DNA of 64,000 nt from an uncultured Burkholderiales bacterium (lineage in GTDB: Bacteria > Pseudomonadota > Gammaproteobacteria > Burkholderiales > Burkholderiaceae_C): NCBI GenBank assembly GCA_903932865.1, contig CAIZHQ010000001.1, positions 1 to 64,000 of the forward strand, read 5' to 3'. Positions 24,821-33,392 of this stretch are shown here, one piece after another. A program made the translations under genes and the position numbers. The first letter of the stretch is position 1; the number at the start of each line of letters is the position of its first letter. The notes beneath the pieces were generated by a model. The model did not search any database. It worked only from the letters and a program-made list of their open reading frames with translations, and was not told where the DNA came from.

Positions 24821-26062
24821 ATGAAATCCCTCCCCGCCGATCCCGCCCTCATTGATTCCAGCCAGGCCGCCTGGCGTTTGCTGGCCACGCTGGGGCTGGT
24901 GGTGCTGGGCAACAGCAGCATGTACATCGTCTCCGTGGTGCTGCCTGTGGTACAGACCGAGTTTGGGGTGGGTCGGGCCGACGCCTCGCTACCCTACACC
25001 TTGATGATGATTTGCCTGGGTCTGGGCGGCCTGATCACCGGCCGATTGGCCGACCGACATGGCTTGACCCCGGTGTTGTGGGTCGGAGCTTTGGCCGTGT
25101 TTGGTGGCTTTGTGTGGGCCGGCATGTCAGGCAGCATCTGGGCCTTTGGTCTGGCGCACGGGCTGATGGGGCTGATTGGCAGTTCATCGACCTTTGCCCC
25201 TCTCATGGCCGACACTGCCTTGTGGTGGAACCGCCGCCGGGGCATTGCCGTGGCCATTTGTGCCAGTGGCAATTACATCGCGGGAACCATCTGGCCACCG
25301 ATTGTTCAACACGGTGTGGAGACTTTGGGCTGGCGTCAGACTTACATCATGCTGGGTATTTTTTGCGGCGTGGGCATGTTCCTGCTGGCCGCACTGATGC
25401 GTCAACGCCCGCCGCTGGTGACGCTCACGCCAGCCAACGTTCACGCCAACGTGGTCGACAGAAGCCGCCCTTTTGGCCTGAAACCCGCCGGTGCCCAAGG
25501 TCTGCTGTTTGTCGCAGGCATGGCGTGTTGCGTAGCCATGTCCATGCCGCAGGTGCACATCGTGGCCTATTGCACCGATCTGGGTTTTGGTGCGGCACGC
25601 GGGGCCGAAATGCTTTCGCTCATGCTGGCCAGCGGCATCGTCAGCCGGCTGGTGTTTGGCGTGATCAGCGACCGCATTGGCGGCATCCGCACTTTGTTGT
25701 TGGGGTCGTTTTTGCAGGGCGTGGCGCTGCTGATGTTTTTGCCTTTTGACGGGATGGTGCCACTGTACATCGTCTCGGCCATGTTCGGGCTGTTCCAGGG
25801 CGGCATCGTGCCCGCCTACGCCATCATTGTGCGCGAGCACTTCGACCCCAAAGAGGCCGGTGCGCGTGTGGGCTCGGTGATCATGGCCACTTTGCTGGGC
25901 ATGGCCTTAGGCGGCTGGATGTCAGGCTGGGTGTTTGACATGACGGGCAGTTACCACGCCGCGTTTTTGAATGGCATCGCCTGGAATTTTCTCAACCTGT
26001 GCATTGCCGGGTGGCTGTTTTGGCGGGTGCGACAGGCTGAACAGCGCACCACGCCAAGCTGA
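24821..26062 (+). CDS. MFS transporter (oxalate/formate antiporter-like)
   Basis: This is a predicted twelve-helix inner-membrane carrier of 413 residues. The loop 2-3 motif GRLADRHGLTPVLWVG and its counterpart GVISDRIGGIRTLLLG in the second half show the duplicated MFS fold. Length and phrases such as GLFQGGIVPAYAIIVREHF place it near the monocarboxylate/oxalate-formate antiporter branch. The gene starts at ATG 24821 after a very short leader, is isolated by the htpG terminator upstream, and converges with another MFS gene. Its substrate is unknown; an organic acid is a fair guess. Confidence 0.83.
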   Translation: MKSLPADPALIDSSQAAWRLLATLGLVVLGNSSMYIVSVVLPVVQTEFGVGRADASLPYTLMMICLGLGGLITGRLADRHGLTPVLWVGALAVFGGFVWAGMSGSIWAFGLAHGLMGLIGSSSTFAPLMADTALWWNRRRGIAVAICASGNYIAGTIWPPIVQHGVETLGWRQTYIMLGIFCGVGMFLLAALMRQRPPLVTLTPANVHANVVDRSRPFGLKPAGAQGLLFVAGMACCVAMSMPQVHIVAYCTDLGFGAARGAEMLSLMLASGIVSRLVFGVISDRIGGIRTLLLGSFLQGVALLMFLPFDGMVPLYIVSAMFGLFQGGIVPAYAIIVREHFDPKEAGARVGSVIMATLLGMALGGWMSGWVFDMTGSYHAAFLNGIAWNFLNLCIAGWLFWRVRQAEQRTTPS

Positions 26063-26095
26063 TCGGTTGCGCTGCGCACTGGACTTGACCGCCGC

Positions 26096-27370
26096 TCAGC
26101 GCATTCGCCGAGACTGGCGCCACACACTCAGCCCCGCCAACACCAAGGCCACGCCAGCAGCCCAAGGCATGAGGCCCATGGTGCTCGCCCAAACGGCCTC
26201 AGAAAGTGAAACGCCGTTTGCCAAGGCCCGGTTTTGCAACCGTTCCATGAGCCAAAGCCAGACCATGGCCGCACCCACGATGCCCACGGTACGGGTCACC
26301 AGGGTCAAGCTGCCCGACAGGCCCCGCGCCGAGTCGGACAAGGTGGCCACCACCTGGTCGGCGTAGACCACCTGAAACACCCCCAAACCCAAACCCTGCA
26401 GCAGCAAGGCCAAGGCCATGAAGGGCCAGGCTTGCGCCATCGGCACCACGCCGATCCAGGCCAGGCCCAAGGCCATGACCCCTTGCGCTGCGATGCCTGC
26501 AGACCACAAGTCCATGCGGCGCAGCAGCACAGGAACCACGCCCGAACCAGCCAACACCCCCAACGCCCAGAGCGAAAGCATGGCACCACTGGCCGTGCCA
26601 CCCCAGCCCGCCGCAGGCAAGGCGTACGGCAAGCTCAGGGCAATCGTGAAACTGCAAAATTGGACCCCCACACTGACCAGATTGATCCATGCGAAATCGG
26701 CATCGCACCGCAGGAGGCCCCACAGTCCCCGCACGCTGCCCGTCTGGCTGACAGCGCCAGGCGGGATCAACGTTTGCGGACGCAAACAACTGGACAGCCA
26801 AGGCGTGCACAGCCAGGCCAGCAACACAATCGGCACCCGAAAACCGTACACCCCAGCCCAGCCCCAATGCAGCATGCTGATGCCCCCGAGCAAAGGGGCC
26901 AGCAAACCGGCCCCCGCAAACATGGCGTTATACATTGACAGCGCTTGCGTGCGTTGCCCGGCGGCCAGCAGGCCCATGGCCAAGGCCGGGGCGCAGGACA
27001 AAGTCAGCGCCACCCCGATTCCTTGCAAGACACGCCCGGCCAGCAACCCGCCATAAGATGGTGCCGCCGCACAGGCGACCAAGGCCAGTGCCGACAGCAC
27101 CAAGCCCCAGCGGAACACGCGCAAGTGGCCCAGGCGGTCGCCCAGCACACCGCAAAACAACATCAGGCTGCCGTAGGTGATGACATAGCACAGCGCCACC
27201 CAACGGATGTCGGGTGTGGCCAATGCGAAGGCTTCGGTCATGGCCGGAAACGCCACATTGACCGCGAAGTCGAGCGGGGCGATCGCGGCACCGCAGCCAA
27301 CGATGGCAAAACCCAGGTATGGCGTAGGGGGACGGGGCGTGTCAGCGTGAGGGGAAGAAGGCGAAGACAT
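26096..27370 (-). CDS. MFS transporter (drug/multisubstrate efflux-like)
   Basis: This is a predicted multi-helix exporter of about 424 residues (431 if the ATG at 27391 is used). I favour 27370, but neither start has a clear ribosome-binding site. The N-terminal half has the DHA-type phrases IAPLDFAVNVAFPAMTEAF, GVLGDRLGHLRVFRWG and GRVLQGIGVALTLSCAPALA, the last being the motif C region of proton-driven exporters. The gene converges with the unrelated MFS gene at 24821. No local regulator of the TetR or MarR type is present. Confidence 0.8.
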   Translation of the reverse strand: MSSPSSPHADTPRPPTPYLGFAIVGCGAAIAPLDFAVNVAFPAMTEAFALATPDIRWVALCYVITYGSLMLFCGVLGDRLGHLRVFRWGLVLSALALVACAAAPSYGGLLAGRVLQGIGVALTLSCAPALAMGLLAAGQRTQALSMYNAMFAGAGLLAPLLGGISMLHWGWAGVYGFRVPIVLLAWLCTPWLSSCLRPQTLIPPGAVSQTGSVRGLWGLLRCDADFAWINLVSVGVQFCSFTIALSLPYALPAAGWGGTASGAMLSLWALGVLAGSGVVPVLLRRMDLWSAGIAAQGVMALGLAWIGVVPMAQAWPFMALALLLQGLGLGVFQVVYADQVVATLSDSARGLSGSLTLVTRTVGIVGAAMVWLWLMERLQNRALANGVSLSEAVWASTMGLMPWAAGVALVLAGLSVWRQSRRMR

Positions 27371-27391
27371 GGCGGCTGTGCGTTGCTGCAA

Positions 27392-27403
27392 GCCCCGCGG
27401 GGC
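27392..27403. repeat. GC-rich 12-bp palindrome upstream of the MFS gene
   Basis: GCCCCGCGGGGC is a perfect self-complementary 12-mer, immediately followed by another CGCGGGGC. It lies 22 bases upstream of the MFS start at 27370 and 26 bases from the hairpin at 27429. Confidence 0.4.
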
Positions 27404-27428
27404 GCGGGGCCCTGTTCGCGCTTGAAAG

Positions 27429-27452
27429 CCTGCCCCGCGCAGGCGGGGCAGG
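27429..27452 (-). terminator. Strong GC hairpin after the dipeptide-type binding protein
   Basis: CCTGCCCCGC, loop GCAG, GCGGGGCAGG: a perfect 10-bp stem located 17 bases past the stop of the binding-protein gene at 27469. The minus-strand tail reads CTTTCAAG rather than a T run, so termination may be imperfect; the structure may mainly protect the mRNA end. Confidence 0.55.
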
Positions 27453-27468
27453 TTGGATCAACTCAAGA

Positions 27469-29064
27469 TCACTTGCCGACCATGGCGTAGAACATCTTGG
27501 GCGCATCGTTAGAGTTGTGCGCGATGGTGACGTTCCGCTTCATGGCCCAAGGGCGCATCTGGTGGTGCAGCGGCACATACAGAGCTTCGTCGCGGGTGAT
27601 GGTCAAGGCTTCCTTGAGCATGTTGTCGCGCTTGGTTTTGTCCATTTCGGTCTTCATGGCTTCGGTCAGGGCGTCCACCTTGGCGTTGCTGATCTTGAGG
27701 AAGTTGAAGTTGCCATCCGAGCCGGTGGTTCGGGTCATGACCAAAGACTGCAGGGAGTACTGCGCGTCGTAAGTGGCCACGCCCCAGCCCAACAGGTAAG
27801 CGCTGGAGTCAAAGTTTTGAACCTTGACAATGAAGCTGCTGAAATTGGTGGCGTTGAGCTTGGCGCGGATGCCCACTTTGGCCCACATGTTCACCACGGC
27901 CTGGCACACCTCTTCGTCGTTCACGTAGCGGTTGTTCGGGCAGTCAAGGGTGAAGTCAAAGCCATTGGCATAACCGGCATCAGCCAGCAATTTCTTGGCA
28001 CCGTCCAGATCGGGCGCAGCAACCTTGTCCAACTCGGCCGTGTGACCATTGACGCCCGGCGCCACCATGATGGCGGCAGGCACCGAGAGGCCCCGCATGA
28101 TGCTGCGTTGGATGGCGACCCGGTCAATCGACATGTTCAAGGCTTTGCGCACGCGCACGTCCTTGAAGGGGTTGGGGCCTTTGGAGCCATATTTCAATTC
28201 ATTGGAGCCTTGGTCCACCCCGATGAAAATGGTGCGCACTTCCGGGCCATCGAGCACGGACAAAGCGGGCGTGGTCCGCAGGCGGGCCACGTCTTGCGTG
28301 GGCAAGTCGGTCACGATGTCCACGTTGCCCGAGAGCAAGGCCGCGATGCGGGTGGGGTCAGACTTGATGGGGGTGTAGACCACATCGGTCACGTTGCCGG
28401 GCAACTTGTCCCACCAGCCTTTGTTGGCGGTCATGACCAAGCGCTGATCGGCCACCCATTCCTTGATGACATAGGGTCCGGTGCCATTGGCATTGACTGA
28501 AGCGAAGGTGACTTCCTTGGCTTTGTAGTCCTGCACTTTTTCGGACTTGTTTTTCACCGCCCAGGCCTTGCTCATGATGAAGAAGGTGGTGAAGCTGTTG
28601 AGCAAGGTCGGGTTGGGTTTGTCCAACACGACGTCGATGGTGTGGTCGTCGATCTTGTTGATGCCTTTGACACCGGCCACATAAATTTGCATGGTGCCTT
28701 GCGGCTGGCGGATGCGGTCAAAAGAGAACAGCACGTCGTCGGCGGAGAAGGCCGAGCCGTCCTGAAATTTCACGTTCTTGCGCAAGTTGAAGCGCACGGT
28801 GGTGGGGTTGACCACTTGCCAGCTGGTGGCCAGTGCGGGCTCGACCTTGTAGTTGCGGTCGTAGCGCACCAGGGGCTCGTAGGCATGGCCCACGATGTTG
28901 TTGGTGGTGGCGTGGTTTTGCGCGTGGGGGTCCAGCGTCAGAATATCGTTTTGCGCGGCCCACTTGAGCTCGGCCGCCTGGACGGCACCGACTGAGACCA
29001 GCGCCGAGGACAAACCGCAGGCCAGCGCGAGCAAGCGTGTGGAGCGAAGTATTTGATTCAACAT
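27469..29064 (-). CDS. ABC transporter substrate-binding protein, dipeptide/oligopeptide type
   Basis: This is a periplasmic receptor of the SBP_bac_5 (DppA/OppA) family, 531 residues from ATG 29064 (MLNQILRSTR), with AGGAAT upstream and a signal peptide ending at VQAAE. The mature part starts LKWAAQNDILTLDPHAQNH, and contains VRFNLRKNVKFQDGSAFSADDV and GTGPYVIKEW, all standard for the family. No permease or ATPase genes accompany it. It is divergent from a prolidase-like amidohydrolase with a 169-base shared promoter region, which hints that the two act on related peptide-like compounds. Confidence 0.88.
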   Translation of the reverse strand: MLNQILRSTRLLALACGLSSALVSVGAVQAAELKWAAQNDILTLDPHAQNHATTNNIVGHAYEPLVRYDRNYKVEPALATSWQVVNPTTVRFNLRKNVKFQDGSAFSADDVLFSFDRIRQPQGTMQIYVAGVKGINKIDDHTIDVVLDKPNPTLLNSFTTFFIMSKAWAVKNKSEKVQDYKAKEVTFASVNANGTGPYVIKEWVADQRLVMTANKGWWDKLPGNVTDVVYTPIKSDPTRIAALLSGNVDIVTDLPTQDVARLRTTPALSVLDGPEVRTIFIGVDQGSNELKYGSKGPNPFKDVRVRKALNMSIDRVAIQRSIMRGLSVPAAIMVAPGVNGHTAELDKVAAPDLDGAKKLLADAGYANGFDFTLDCPNNRYVNDEEVCQAVVNMWAKVGIRAKLNATNFSSFIVKVQNFDSSAYLLGWGVATYDAQYSLQSLVMTRTTGSDGNFNFLKISNAKVDALTEAMKTEMDKTKRDNMLKEALTITRDEALYVPLHHQMRPWAMKRNVTIAHNSNDAPKMFYAMVGK

Positions 29065-29233
29065 GCAGATTCCTGTCTTGGTTGGTTGACGTTTCATTCT
29101 AGGCAGCAGGCTGGGCAGGCGCAAGGCTGAAAACCTAGGGTTTATGCGGTGTCCAAGGGTGTGAACGGCTGAGATGATGGACTTTGGTTCCTCACGTCGA
29201 CGCCCTGTGCCCCGACATTCTTTGAAACGCTGT

Positions 29234-30472
29234 ATGACCTCGATCCTGATCCAATCGGCCAACGTGCTGGATGTTGAAACTCTGAAATTTTTACCAGACA
29301 CCGATGTGTGGGTCAACGATGGGCTGATCCAGGCGGTGGGGCCCCAGCTGCCCGTACCCCCAGGGGCTCAAATCATTGCAGCCAAAGGCCTGACTCTGAT
29401 GCCGGGCCTGATCGACTGCCATGTGCATGTGATCGCCTCGCACCTGAACCTGACGTACAACAGCCAGCAGCCCAATGTGTTTGCCACTCTTCGGGCCATC
29501 CCCATCTTGAAGGGCATGCTGATGCGCGGCTTCACCACCGTGCGCGACGCCGGGGGAGCCGACTGGAACCTGGCCGAAGCCACCCGCACCGACCTGGTCG
29601 AGGGGCCGCGTATTTTTGCTGCAGGCCGCGCCTTGTCGCAAACCGGTGGCCACGGTGACGGTCGACCACGCAGCGACGAGCTGGAAAGCTGCGCCTGTTC
29701 CACCCGCGTGGGGGCGCTGGCGCGTGTGGTCGATGGGGTGGACAACGTGCGCTTGGCCGTGCGCGAAGAGATCATGAAGGGCGCCAACCAGATCAAGATC
29801 ATGGCCTCGGGCGGCGTGGCGTCGCCCAACGACCCGATCCATTACCTGGGCTACTCCGAGGGCGAGATCCGCGCCATCGTGGACGAAGCTGAACACGCGG
29901 GCACCTATGCCATGGCCCACGCCTACACACCCAAGGCGATTCGCCGGGCGGTGGAATTTGGGGTGCGCAGCATCGAACACGGCAACCTGATCGACGCCGA
30001 CACCTGCGCCTTCATGGCCGATCGTCGTGCGTTCATGGTGCCCACCCTGATCACCTATGAAGCCCTGGCCAACGAAGGGGCCAGCCTAGGCCTGCCTGCC
30101 GTGTCTGTGGCCAAAATCGAAACCGTGCGCAGCCAGGGCCAAAAGGCGCTGGAGATTTTGGCCAAGGCCAGCGTCAAGATGGCCCTGGGCACCGATTTGC
30201 TCGGCGAGTCACACCGCCACCAGTCCGAAGAGTTGCGCATCCGCGCAGGCATCCTGGGCGCCGGCGAGACCTTGCAACAAGCCACCGTGAATGCAGCCGA
30301 GCTGCTGAACATGCCCGGCCAATTGGGCGTGATCAAACCCGGTGCCAAAGCCGACCTGCTGCTGGTGCAAGGCAACCCATTGGCCGACATCTCGTGCCTG
30401 TTGGGTCAGGGCGACCACATCTTGTCGATCATGAAGGATGGCAAGTTTTACAAGCAAAGTTTGCCTGTCTGA
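29234..30472 (+). CDS. Metal-dependent amidohydrolase (prolidase/dipeptidase-like)
   Basis: This is a predicted zinc amidohydrolase of 412 residues from MTSILIQSANVLD. Metal ligands appear in order: DCHVHV after beta strand 1, the carbamylated lysine in QIKIMASGGV, AHAYT and IEHGN histidines, and the catalytic aspartate in ALGTDLLG. The sequence is closest in feel to the cytosolic Xaa-Pro / Xaa-Arg dipeptidase clade of the superfamily (TTVRDAGGA, GGHGDGR). There is no signal peptide, so hydrolysis is cytosolic after uptake. It is divergent from a peptide-type binding protein. The exact substrate is unknown. Confidence 0.82.
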   Translation: MTSILIQSANVLDVETLKFLPDTDVWVNDGLIQAVGPQLPVPPGAQIIAAKGLTLMPGLIDCHVHVIASHLNLTYNSQQPNVFATLRAIPILKGMLMRGFTTVRDAGGADWNLAEATRTDLVEGPRIFAAGRALSQTGGHGDGRPRSDELESCACSTRVGALARVVDGVDNVRLAVREEIMKGANQIKIMASGGVASPNDPIHYLGYSEGEIRAIVDEAEHAGTYAMAHAYTPKAIRRAVEFGVRSIEHGNLIDADTCAFMADRRAFMVPTLITYEALANEGASLGLPAVSVAKIETVRSQGQKALEILAKASVKMALGTDLLGESHRHQSEELRIRAGILGAGETLQQATVNAAELLNMPGQLGVIKPGAKADLLLVQGNPLADISCLLGQGDHILSIMKDGKFYKQSLPV

Positions 30473-30501
30473 GCCCTCGCGGTTGATGCACCGCCTGCAC
30501 T

Positions 30502-31521
30502 TCAAGCGCTGAGCGGCACTTCTTGCATCTGCTCGACTTGCTCTTGCAGCATCAACACCTGACCGCGCCAATAATCGGGCGTACCGAACCACGGAAAGTT
30601 GACCGGGAATATCGGGTCCTCCCAGCGCCGGGCCAGCCAAGCGCTGTAATGGATCAAACGCAGCGTGCGCAGCGGCTCGATCAGATTCAGCTCGGCGCGG
30701 TCGAAGTCACGCACCTGTTCATAGCCATCGAGCAAGGCCGACAGTTGCTGAGTGCGCTGAGCCCGGTCGCCTGACAGCAGCATCCACAGGTCTTGCACGG
30801 CCGTGCCCATGCGGGCGTCGTCCAGGTCCACAAAGTGCGGGCCACCCCCGGGCAGCTCGGCAGGTGTCCACAAAATATTGCCCGGGTGGCAGTCGCCGTG
30901 CAGGCGAATCAGACGGCTGCCTGGCGAAGCTTCAGCCATTTTTTCTTTCACCAAGGTCAGCGCCGCAGCAAAGGCCTCTCGCCATTCGCGCTCGACTTCC
31001 AGCGGAATCATCTGGTGCGTTTGCAACCACTCGGCGGGTTCGATCGCAAAGCTTTGCGCATCGAGCGTGGGGCGGTGCACAAAGGGCCGGGCTGCGCCCA
31101 CGGTGTGGATGCGGGCCAAAAAACGCCCAATCCATTCGAGCACCTCAAAGTCATCGAGCTCGGGCGTGCGGCCGCCGCGCAAGGGGCTGACCGAAAAATC
31201 AAACCCCGCACTTTGGTGCAGCGTCTGGCCGTTCAACACCATCGGTGGCACCACAGGCACTTCGGCCGCCAGCAGCTCGGCCGCAAAGTCGTGTTCTTCC
31301 TGAATTTGCTCGCGACTCCAGCGCCCGGGCCGGTAAAACTTGAGCACCACCGCCGACGCGCCTTGCACCGGTTCGTCCAAGTGGGCGCGGTACACGCGGT
31401 TTTCGTAAGAACTGAGCGCCAGCAAACGGCCATCGGGCCAAAGGCCGAGGTCGGTCAAAGCGTCCATCACCCGGTCCGGGGTGAGTTCTGCATAAGGGTG
31501 CACAGCGTTCGGTTCGGTCAT
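30502..31521 (-). CDS. srkA: SrkA/RdoA-family stress-response serine/threonine kinase
   Basis: This is an aminoglycoside-phosphotransferase-fold protein kinase related to E. coli YihE (SrkA), which counteracts stress-induced death pathways. The 339-residue product contains LALSSYENRVYRA (substrate/ATP lobe), the catalytic loop LIRLHGDCHPGNILW and the metal-binding FVDLDDARMG, plus PFFV-like closing sequence IFPVNFPWFGTPDYWRGQ. The start MTEPNAVHPYAEL at 31521 fits the family; the frame runs further upstream inside the crotonase gene. It is last in a minus-strand string with hydroxyacyl-CoA dehydrogenase and crotonase genes. Confidence 0.88.
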   Translation of the reverse strand: MTEPNAVHPYAELTPDRVMDALTDLGLWPDGRLLALSSYENRVYRAHLDEPVQGASAVVLKFYRPGRWSREQIQEEHDFAAELLAAEVPVVPPMVLNGQTLHQSAGFDFSVSPLRGGRTPELDDFEVLEWIGRFLARIHTVGAARPFVHRPTLDAQSFAIEPAEWLQTHQMIPLEVEREWREAFAAALTLVKEKMAEASPGSRLIRLHGDCHPGNILWTPAELPGGGPHFVDLDDARMGTAVQDLWMLLSGDRAQRTQQLSALLDGYEQVRDFDRAELNLIEPLRTLRLIHYSAWLARRWEDPIFPVNFPWFGTPDYWRGQVLMLQEQVEQMQEVPLSA

Positions 31522-31552
31522 GCGCCGATTGTGACCGAGCGCTTGCGCCGAT

Positions 31553-32359
31553 TCAGTGTCCTGTGAAACGGGCGGCGCGCTTTTCCACAAACGAACGCAC
31601 ACCCTCTGCGGCATCGTCGCTGTTGGACAACGTTCTTTGCACCGGAATGAAATCGTGCATCGCCACCAGCGGCCCATGCTCCATCGCTTTGAGCACGTTT
31701 TGCCGCGTGGCCACCACGGCCAGCGGGGCTTGCGCGGCGATCTGCTCGGCGATGCGAAGGGCCTCGGCCAGCAGGCCCGCTGCAGGCACCACCTTTTGCA
31801 CAAAGTTCAGGCGCAGGGCCTCGGCGCTGTCAAAGACATCGGCGGTGAGCAAATGCAAGAGCGCATTGCCCATGCCCGCCCGCTCGGCCATGCGCAGCGT
31901 GGCGCCGCCTGTGGCCATGATGCCGCGCTGCACCTCGAGTTGGGAGAAACGGCAGTCATCTGCCGCCACCACAATGTCAGCCGCCAGCATCAGCTCAATG
32001 CCCAGGGTGTAGGTGATGCCCTGCACCGCCACCACCATGGGTTTGATGCGGCGTCGATACCCCTCCATGCCCAGGTTCAGGGGATCCACCAGACCCAGCG
32101 GCACCGACTTTTCACCGCGCTTCATCAGCGGCGCGATGGTGGGCAAGTCCAGCCCGGCGGTAAAGTGGTCACCCGCCGCACACAACACGCCCACGCGCAG
32201 GGCAGGGTCATCGTCGAGCCGGGTGTACGCCTCGCCCAACTCGCGGAACATCTTGGGCGTGAAGCCGTTGCGCTTGGCGGGGCGGTTGATGCAAATTTGA
32301 AGGACTGCACCGTGCACGGTGCAGTCGATCTGGCCTTCGGGGTGGGGAGTGGTGTTCAT
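31553..32359 (-). CDS. Enoyl-CoA hydratase/isomerase (crotonase) family protein
   Basis: This 268-residue crotonase-fold enzyme acts on CoA thioesters. It has the oxyanion-hole phrases NRPAKRNGFT and DHFTAGLDLPT, and the second conserved block VVAVQGITYTLGIELMLAADIVVA. The usual catalytic glutamates of enoyl-CoA hydratase (in the GGxxE and PExxxG segments) are not clearly present: here GIEL and QRGIMATGG. The reaction may therefore be isomerisation or another crotonase chemistry. It is flanked by a 3-hydroxyacyl-CoA dehydrogenase gene upstream on the same strand (54-base gap). Confidence 0.85.
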   Translation of the reverse strand: MNTTPHPEGQIDCTVHGAVLQICINRPAKRNGFTPKMFRELGEAYTRLDDDPALRVGVLCAAGDHFTAGLDLPTIAPLMKRGEKSVPLGLVDPLNLGMEGYRRRIKPMVVAVQGITYTLGIELMLAADIVVAADDCRFSQLEVQRGIMATGGATLRMAERAGMGNALLHLLTADVFDSAEALRLNFVQKVVPAAGLLAEALRIAEQIAAQAPLAVVATRQNVLKAMEHGPLVAMHDFIPVQRTLSNSDDAAEGVRSFVEKRAARFTGH

Positions 32360-32413
32360 GGTGGGGATGTTAGGCCTTGCATCACCCTGTCCACGTTCAC
32401 CGAAGTGACAAGC

Positions 32414-33262
32414 TCAGTACTTGTAAACACCCTGCCCTGTCTTGCGGCCCAAACGGCCCGCCGCCACCATTTCTTTCAGCAGCGGGCTAGGACGGTATTT
32501 GCTGTCGCCAAATTCCTTGAGGTAGACCTCCATCACGGCCAGGCACACATCGAGGCCAATCATGTCGGCCAACGCCAGCGGGCCAATGGGTTGGTTGCAA
32601 CCCAACTTCATGCCGGCGTCGATGGCCTCGGCTTCGGCCAGACCTTCGCCGAGCACGAAGAAGGCCTCGTTGATCATGGGCACCAAAATGCGGTTGACCA
32701 CAAAGCCCGGTGCGTTTTTCACGGTGATGGGGGTCTTGCCCAGGGCCAACGCCATGTCGAGCACAGCGTCGTGCGTGGCGTCGCTGGTCTGCAAGCCGCG
32801 GATGATCTCGACCAGCGCCATCATGGGCACGGGGTTGAAGAAGTGCATGCCGATGAAACGGTCCGCACGTTGCGTGGCGGCGGCCAGCTGGGTGATCGAG
32901 ATCGACGAGGTGTTGGACGCGATGATCACGCTGGGGGCCAGCAGGCCGTCGAGTTGCTTCAAGATCTTGACTTTGAGTTCGTGGTTCTCGGTAGCGGCTT
33001 CGATGACCAACTGGGCACTTTTCAGGTCGTCGTAATGGCTGCTGCCTTGGATGCGGGCCAGTGCGGCGACTTTGTCGGCTTCGCTGATTTTGTCTTTGTT
33101 GACCAAGCGGTCCAGGCTTTTGGCCACGCTGGCCAGGCCCTTGGCCACGGCCGCGTCCGAGATATCGACCATCACCACCTGCATGCCCGACACCGCACAG
33201 GTCTGTGCGATGCCATGGCCCATGGTGCCTGCGCCAACGATGCCTACGGTCTGGATGCTCAT
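32414..33262 (-). CDS. 3-hydroxybutyryl-CoA dehydrogenase family enzyme
   Basis: This is an NAD-dependent 3-hydroxyacyl-CoA dehydrogenase, 282 residues (single domain, like Hbd/PaaH short forms). It has the Rossmann motif GAGTMGHGIAQ, SNTSSISIT, the catalytic histidine in GMHFFNPVPMM, and KTPITVKNAPGFVVNR. AAGGA lies about 10 bases before ATG 33262; a TTG three codons upstream is less likely. It interconverts 3-hydroxybutyryl-CoA and acetoacetyl-CoA, so with the adjacent crotonase it fits beta-oxidation or polyhydroxybutyrate-related metabolism. Confidence 0.92.
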   Translation of the reverse strand: MSIQTVGIVGAGTMGHGIAQTCAVSGMQVVMVDISDAAVAKGLASVAKSLDRLVNKDKISEADKVAALARIQGSSHYDDLKSAQLVIEAATENHELKVKILKQLDGLLAPSVIIASNTSSISITQLAAATQRADRFIGMHFFNPVPMMALVEIIRGLQTSDATHDAVLDMALALGKTPITVKNAPGFVVNRILVPMINEAFFVLGEGLAEAEAIDAGMKLGCNQPIGPLALADMIGLDVCLAVMEVYLKEFGDSKYRPSPLLKEMVAAGRLGRKTGQGVYKY

Positions 33263-33392
33263 GTTCTTCAATCCTTCAAAGTGGGAGACTCAAAAGGAAT
33301 GATCTTAACGGGGCTGGACAGGGGCTTGGCTGACAGCCCAATCAAGCCGAGGCAGCCCGTCGCCAGCAAGACCGGCCTGACGAGCACCCCCA

